A stretch of DNA of 64,000 bases from NCBI GenBank assembly GCA_032164245.1, contig JAVMKO010000001.1, forward strand, positions 171,510,934-171,574,933, given 5' to 3'. Positions 58,982 to 64,000 of this stretch are shown piece by piece. Position 1 is the first letter of the stretch, and each line of letters starts with the position of its first letter. Made by a program: the position numbers and the translations under genes. The notes below the pieces were generated by a model that was given only the letters and a program-made list of their open reading frames with translations, had not been told where the DNA came from and ran no database searches. Source of the DNA: Sternotherus odoratus (lineage: Eukaryota; Chordata; Testudines; Kinosternidae).

Positions 58982-59215
58982 TCATGATTTCCCTTTACAA
59001 AAACCATGTTGACTATTTCCCAACAAATTATGTTCATCTATATGTCTGACAATTTTGTTCTTTACAACAGTTTCAACCAATTTGCCATGTAAAGAAGTGA
59101 GGCTTACTGGGCTGTAGTTGCTAGGGTCACCTCTGGAGCCCTTTTTAAAAATTGGTATCATATTAGCTGTCCTCCAGTCATTTGGTACAGAACCTGACTG
59201 AAATGATAGGAAAAA
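58982..59215 (-). pseudogene. CR1 ORF2 reverse transcriptase fragment
   Basis: Minus-strand reading: 'SVPNDWRTANMIPIFKKGSR', 'GDPSNYSPVSLTSLHGKLVE' and 'NLLGNSQHGFCKGKS'. This is the N-terminal RT block of CR1. The frame is open here, but the rest of the RT upstream is truncated and the downstream part is degraded. Confidence 0.88.
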
Positions 59216-59319
59216 GAAATTCCAGGGGGATTTCCGCCATGTCATATCTCAAAGATGTCATAAAGGAAAAGTGACAGGATTTGAACACAGAGTGGATCTG
59301 TGGCTCAAAGGAGACTATG
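59216..59319. other. Short unassigned junction
   Basis: Sequence between the CR1 5' truncation point and the SINE; nothing recognised. Confidence 0.4.
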
Positions 59320-59640
59320 GGGGTCAAAGACAAGGCAGGATGGTCTTGTGGTTAAAGAACTGGATTAGGAGTCAGTCGATAGTTCCTTTCTCACAGACCT
59401 TCTATGTGACCCTGGGCAAGCCACTTAATTTCTCTTTGTCTCAGTTCCCCATTTATAAAATGGACTATAGTATTTATTTTCTCCCACCTGTCCTCCATTT
59501 TGTTTAGGTAGATTGTAAACTCTTTGGGGCATCCACGGTCTATTGTAGACATGTGTGTTCTGAACCTTCCATGATAGGACCTGACCTCAATTGGGATCTC
59601 TAGGTGCTACTGTATTACCAATTATAGGTAATAATAAAAC
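59320..59640 (+). mobile_element. tRNA-derived SINE, complete plan
   Basis: Head 'tcttgtggttaaagaactgg', 'attaggagtcagtc', core 'gaccctgggcaagccactta' and 'ctcagttccccatttataaa', tail 'ttgtaaactctttggggcat', 'gacctcaattgggatctcta' and 'gtgctactgtattaccaatt' with an AATAATAAA end. Confidence 0.78.
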
Positions 59641-60175
59641 ATGGTCACTCAGCCTAGCAGCCTCAGAGACAGGAGAGATGGTAGTGGTGTCAACAGCGAG
59701 CGAGAATGGGAAAGTTTGGGAGGAATATTTTGTGATTAAATTTAATGCAAACAGTATGTTACCTTATAAGTATTAAGGTCCTGGTTTAAAGTAACTTAGC
59801 CCACAGGAAGTCTGATTACATCAATGTTTAAAGAAACATTGTCAACCTAAAATACTCGGTCTAGAACTTTTCACTTACTCTTTTTGCAAACAAACATCTA
59901 AGACTACTAGAACTGAAAGAAATTACAGAAAAAAAATTCCATTGTCTCCGGATTACCTTGTATATTTGACAGGACCTAGGGGGTTGATGTAAAGCCACTT
60001 TTTAATTAATTTCATTGCTTTTTCCTCTGTTGTCAGTTTCTCCTTTTGGTTTGTGTGGGTATTTCACACAGCAACAGAGAAAAAAACATTTTAAAACATA
60101 GTCATATGCAGTTATAAAACAACAAAACAATGGCAGGGGATTTCAAGGGCAGAGGTAGCTCATGAAAGTACTTTT
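59641..60175. other. Unassigned stretch
   Basis: AT-rich, nothing recognised. Confidence 0.4.
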
Positions 60176-60437
60176 AAGGCCTTGTCTGCAAACAAACTAG
60201 TATACATACCAGTAAAGTTAAAGTGGTACAACCCCTCCTAGTGTGGATAAAGTTATGCCAGTATAAAGGTGCATATGCTGGTATATTTTATTTCCATAGA
60301 GGAAGAGGAATAAACTGCACTTAGTATAAGGTACCTTTATATTGATATCACTGCATCCACACAAGCAGTTGTACCAACATCACTATCTTGGGTTAAAAAA
60401 ATCACACCTCTAACTGAGCTAAGTAGACTAGGACAAA
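60176..60437. repeat. MITE-like repeat with GGCCTTGTCT-type ends
   Basis: Begins 'aaggccttgtctgc' and ends 'agtagactaggacaaac', weak inverted ends. The interior 'agtataaaggtgcatatgct' is typical of a widespread sauropsid MITE. Confidence 0.55.
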
Positions 60438-61539
60438 CACTGTGAGCAGAGCCGGCTTGACTCATTTTTTCACATTGACTGGGGGTCAGTGTTCTTTTAA
60501 GACTCCATCCCTTCTGAGCCCCTCCTTTAAACTACCACAGCATTTTTTGCCCTTCATACCTAAAGTATCGCTGGAGAGGTCTCTTCATACTAGTGCTTAA
60601 GATGTTTACTTAAGGATTTGTCTGAAACTTTTCTCTTTGCTCCTGTGTGGTAGCTTTTGAAGGCTAATACTATGAAGTTCTAACAAAAGTCAACTTAAGT
60701 CACGGTGTTACAACACTGAGAAAAAATTATTGAAATTAAATGAATACACGTTGAGTTTATTACTGTTCCATAACATCGCAAGGTGGTTAATTTGTTTTGT
60801 AGCTGTAACTTTAAACATTCAGTTTCCGGATGGATATGTATTCCTAGCTGCTCATTGGGTTGCTATGGAAACAGGACTTTTTTCCTGTTTTATGTTTAAC
60901 AGCTTTCAGTGTGATGCCACATCATGTCATTTCTTTAACTGACTGAGGAAGTGTCCTACACCTTTTCTGCAGTACACCTATTGCCACATGCAGAGAATGA
61001 AAAGGACGATCTTCCCTTTTTCTGGCAGGCACAATGTTATCTATTACAGCCACTTAGCTGCATTATCTAATTTCCTCCATTCAGGTTCATTGGTTCATTC
61101 TCTAGCTCTCTTTTTTTAAGCATCAAAGATCTTAAATCCATCACAGGTTTTGGTGTCTCTTAAAAAAATACATGGCTGGAAAGGAATTGGCAGAGCTTTG
61201 AATAAATGTTAAATCTGTCTAAATTAAAGTCATTTAACTCATGTCCTAACAGCTGATATCAGGAATACAAATTAGAAGGTGGAACTAAAATTGAACCATT
61301 GAAAGTGGCAAAACCAAGAGCTCTAAGGAGTCAGACTGTAAAGAACATCCATCTCTTTTGGCACCAGCAAGAGAGAGAAAGAGAGTACATTATCTTAACC
61401 AACACATTTTTTTCCTGAACAGAGATGCTGACTGGCAGCTAGACACTGCATGTCTGTAAGGATGGTTGGTAAGGGACAACAAACAGTCTTAGCCCCTCTT
61501 TCCTAAATTTTGATAAATGCTTAACTTATTGCTTGGAAA
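60438..61539. other. Unassigned stretch
   Basis: AT-rich; short GA repeat near 61368-61384. No exon or family found. Confidence 0.4.
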
Positions 61540-61739
61540 ACAAGTAGAAGAGCACTGTAACTGCTGTGTAGTGTGCCAATCTTCTGTCTTCCGCCTCCCA
61601 GAGGAGGAAGTAAATATACAAAATCAAGTATTCAAGCATGCTGAGGAACAGCTGTGCATTCATTTGCTCGAATATTGTACCTGAAATAGAATAAAGGAGA
61701 CATTTATCAGGGTCCCAAATGAGATAGCTCTTTGTAGAA

Positions 61740-62400
61740 GCGGTATGTTTGTGGTGCTGCACCAGAGCTATGGTTGGCCTCCCTTGCCTTCTGGTACATC
61801 TACCTCAGCTCCTTGATTTTAGCATGGCACTGCTGTGTGTCCCTTTCATGCCCCTTCTCATCCATCCACAAGCAAAGTTCTTACAGCTGAATCAGAGCTG
61901 CACCTGTACAGCTTCTTCTCCCCACAGACCCAACAGATCCAGCAACTCCCGTATACTCCAGGCAGGAGCGTGTCTCCTGCAGAAAGCCAGCACGATCTGC
62001 TGTGAAGATGTGAAGTGACCGATCAAGTAGGAATTGAAATTTCAAAAATTCTCAGGGCTTTAAAGAAGGAGGAAGGGATGCCTGTGTACCTGACTGCATA
62101 GTAGTGGAATAGAAACTGCTTTCCCGAGCAGTCATGATGAGCACTGTGGGACACGTCCTGAAGGCCACTTAGGGTGACATAAGCAAGTGCAGTGTCTACA
62201 CTAACACTGCATCTCTCTAACTTTGTTGCAAAAAGCTCTGTCATTTGTCAAGGTGGTTTTATGTCAGTGTAGCAGGAGAGTTAAATCAGCGGGGGGGGGG
62301 GGGAAGGAGCATTGTTGTGTATATACAGTCACCTGCACTACTTTGTTGATGAAAGCTGATTTCTGTCTGCAAAATCGTGTAGTGTAGACAGAGCCTTAGT
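61740..62400. repeat. DNA-transposon-derived repeat, class uncertain
   Basis: The right end, 'tcgtgtagtgtagacagagc', and 'gtgcagtgtctacactaaca' are typical of a reptile DNA-transposon MITE. Upstream, 'cagcactgtgggacacg'-like text and a GC-richer piece (61750-62018) may belong to the same element, possibly Harbinger-related; I cannot prove it. A poly-G run is at 62291-62303. Confidence 0.4.
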
Positions 62401-64000
62401 CTCATGGCTGACAGTTCCATTGTTTCAGAGGAATGTGGTTACTCTGGGCAGTCATGGCTGCCTAGAGGGAGGTGGTTTCTCAGCTGATGTTAGCCGCTCC
62501 CAGGAAGGGCTTTGAATATCAGGAGCAACACCTTGAATTTGATTTTATGTCCCATGGGGAGCCATTGCAGAGAATACATTAGTTTGGTTCAACGTCCAAA
62601 TACAGTTTAGACTGTAAGTTCTTCTCCTTGCTCTTTAAGGTGTCATGTACCTTTATGGTACTGAATAAAAATAAATAAGGTGAACAAGGTAGAAAGGCAC
62701 AAGGAGCCTCCTCTATCCTCCTTTCCCTGACATTTTATTCAAAGCTAGGGGCAGTGTCAGTCTCCGTGCTTAGAGATCTGAACCCTTTCTTCTGAAGTTG
62801 CAATGAAATACTTAATTCTACTTCGATTTTTCAGGCTTTTTTCTGTGCACTGTTCAGTTGCCACAAAAAACGGACATGGAAACACCATTCTTTTCATACA
62901 CACACACACACACACACGTACACGGGGGGGGGGGGGCATTTCACATAAACATCAGAAAACAAATTCATATCAGATGAAGCTGGTGCATCTCTGTTGCTTT
63001 CACCTGCACTGGGATCTGAATTGGTCCCTGGTGTAACCAGACAACGGCAAGTGGAATTTATTTTATTGTGGGTGCAATGATATTCCTTGGAAGACATTCT
63101 AAAGAGAAGAAAAAGTCTGTTTGTTTCTTCGTTCAGCAGTATATGATAGACAGGAGAGAAGCTATATAACATTTCAAAGGAAAAGTCAGCTCAGAAGGGA
63201 CCCTTTCTTGGTTTAATTTGGTTTTAATACTTCATGAAGCTCACACTAAAGAATATTAATCCCACTTTGGAGAACAAATCACTCCAGTCTGTCATACAAA
63301 GTCAAAGCTTTTCATCTGACCTGAGAGATAATTTCTCTAAACAGTATTGCCATAGTCAATAGGAGTTATAATTAATTCAAACATTGAGAATATAATTAGC
63401 ATTCAAGTAAAATAACTGACTACTGATGTACGTACTGCCTCATGAAAAATTGTTATTATGAGTGATAGGAATAAGCCAAAAGTCCTGAAAATCTCTTTGT
63501 ATTAGTCTGATGTGCAGAACGATTGCATTTACCTCTTGCTAGACAGCCCTATGGAAGTATAATATATTAAAAAGCTGTAGGTCAAGTAAAAATAGTTTGG
63601 CTATTACAGAAATTGCATCTTTAACACTGGCAAACAAAGTACCAGCTCATGCCGAGGCCCTAGGTCTCACTGAATAATAAAAAATACGTAACTGGAATCA
63701 GTCTGGCAAACCTGTCTGTTAGTATTGTTAAAATACGTATTAGAGTAAAAAATTTGTTTTGTGTTTAGACTTTATGGAATGCTTATAAGTTGCTGGATGC
63801 ATTAATCTCACTTATAATATCTGTATTCCATTTTATAAATGTTTGGTCTGTAACTGTAAATCACCAGTCAAGAGAAAAACATTAACAAGTGTGAAATACT
63901 ATTTTGCCCCAAGAAGTGTTATTTCCTGCTCAGCAAAAGAAGGCCCGTCATTACCAGATGAACTGTTGTGGAACATCAGAAGACAAAAGCCTTGGTTGAT
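62401..64000. other. Mostly unassigned, with a CA/G microsatellite
   Basis: Apart from the LINE-like piece at about 62505-62580 and the microsatellite at 62898-62936, nothing is recognised. The end of the window (63200-64000) looks single-copy and AT-rich. Confidence 0.4.
62898..62936 (+). repeat. (AC)n microsatellite followed by poly-G
   Basis: About ten AC units (62898-62917), then a G run of about 12 (62925-62936). Confidence 0.93.

Larger units (their letters stand above)
57155..59215 (-). mobile_element. CR1 LINE, minus strand, split by a solo LTR
   Basis: The plus-strand text begins with the antisense 3' UTR ('gaacataagaatgaccatac', 'cagaccaaagctccatcaag') and continues through 'catctgccattttgttgttc' and 'tttgtatcatctgcaaattt' to 57896. 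It resumes at 58711 with 'cccagtacagatccctgagg' and runs to the RT ('ttacaaaaaccatgttgact'). The element is 5'-truncated at about 59215. Confidence 0.92.

Noticed and set aside
61749..62018. 89-codon frame, possible host exon
   Set aside because: No recognised domain or splice signals I can support, and it abuts a DNA-transposon-like repeat; more likely part of that repeat.

Overview
This window looks like a piece of a sauropsid genome, most probably a turtle. It is AT-rich, has no dense operon-like coding, and is packed with CR1-type LINEs, CORE/MIR-like tRNA-derived SINEs, many small hAT-type elements, Tigger-like elements, a pair of short Helitrons and one solo LTR. The turtle assignment rests on recognising the style of these repeats (CR1 3' ends of the 'gactagatgg...cccttctg' kind and hAT elements with CAGGGGT termini), not on a database match; a crocodilian is the main alternative. 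I found no host protein-coding exon, tRNA or rRNA that I can defend. All recognisable coding sequence is decayed transposon protein (LINE endonuclease/reverse transcriptase and a hAT transposase C-terminus), so the window reads as intergenic or deep-intronic DNA.

Layout. 1-3.6 kb: CR1 3' tails, a 311-bp hAT element with perfect 8-bp target duplication, and a SINE. 3.6-6.6 kb: a plus-strand CR1 split by a decayed hAT transposon that was itself hit by a GC-rich 416-bp hAT element. 6.7 and 9.9 kb: two 198-bp Helitrons in opposite orientation. 13.8-15.1 kb: an unidentified GC-rich block followed by a LINE C-terminus. 15-25 kb: mostly unassigned sequence with SINEs, a Tigger-like MITE and a CR1 tail. 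25.5-26.4 kb: a 955-bp Tigger-like element filled with GC-rich hairpin repeats. 26.5-30 kb: unassigned. 29.9-32.2 kb: two LTR-like or family-unknown repeats. 32-38.7 kb: mostly unassigned. 38.8-39.5 kb: a GC-rich element with 87-bp and ~40-bp tandem repeats. 39.8-40.8 kb: a degenerate LINE. 43.1-47.0 kb: a hAT element, then a long degenerate CR1 broken by two hAT insertions. 48.6-54.3 kb: small MITEs, a SINE and an 840-bp hAT element carrying minisatellites. 55.1-59.2 kb: a minus-strand stack of two LINEs broken by two hAT elements and an 814-bp solo LTR. 59.3-64 kb: a SINE, MITEs and unassigned DNA.

No undescribed gene system is visible. The most informative signals are structural: nested insertions whose target duplications let the insertion order be read, the Helitron pair, the hairpin-repeat Tigger-like element, and two unclassified elements that share a TATA-containing module. 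Family names are from memory and pattern recognition; element ends marked by target duplications are firm, the others are approximate.
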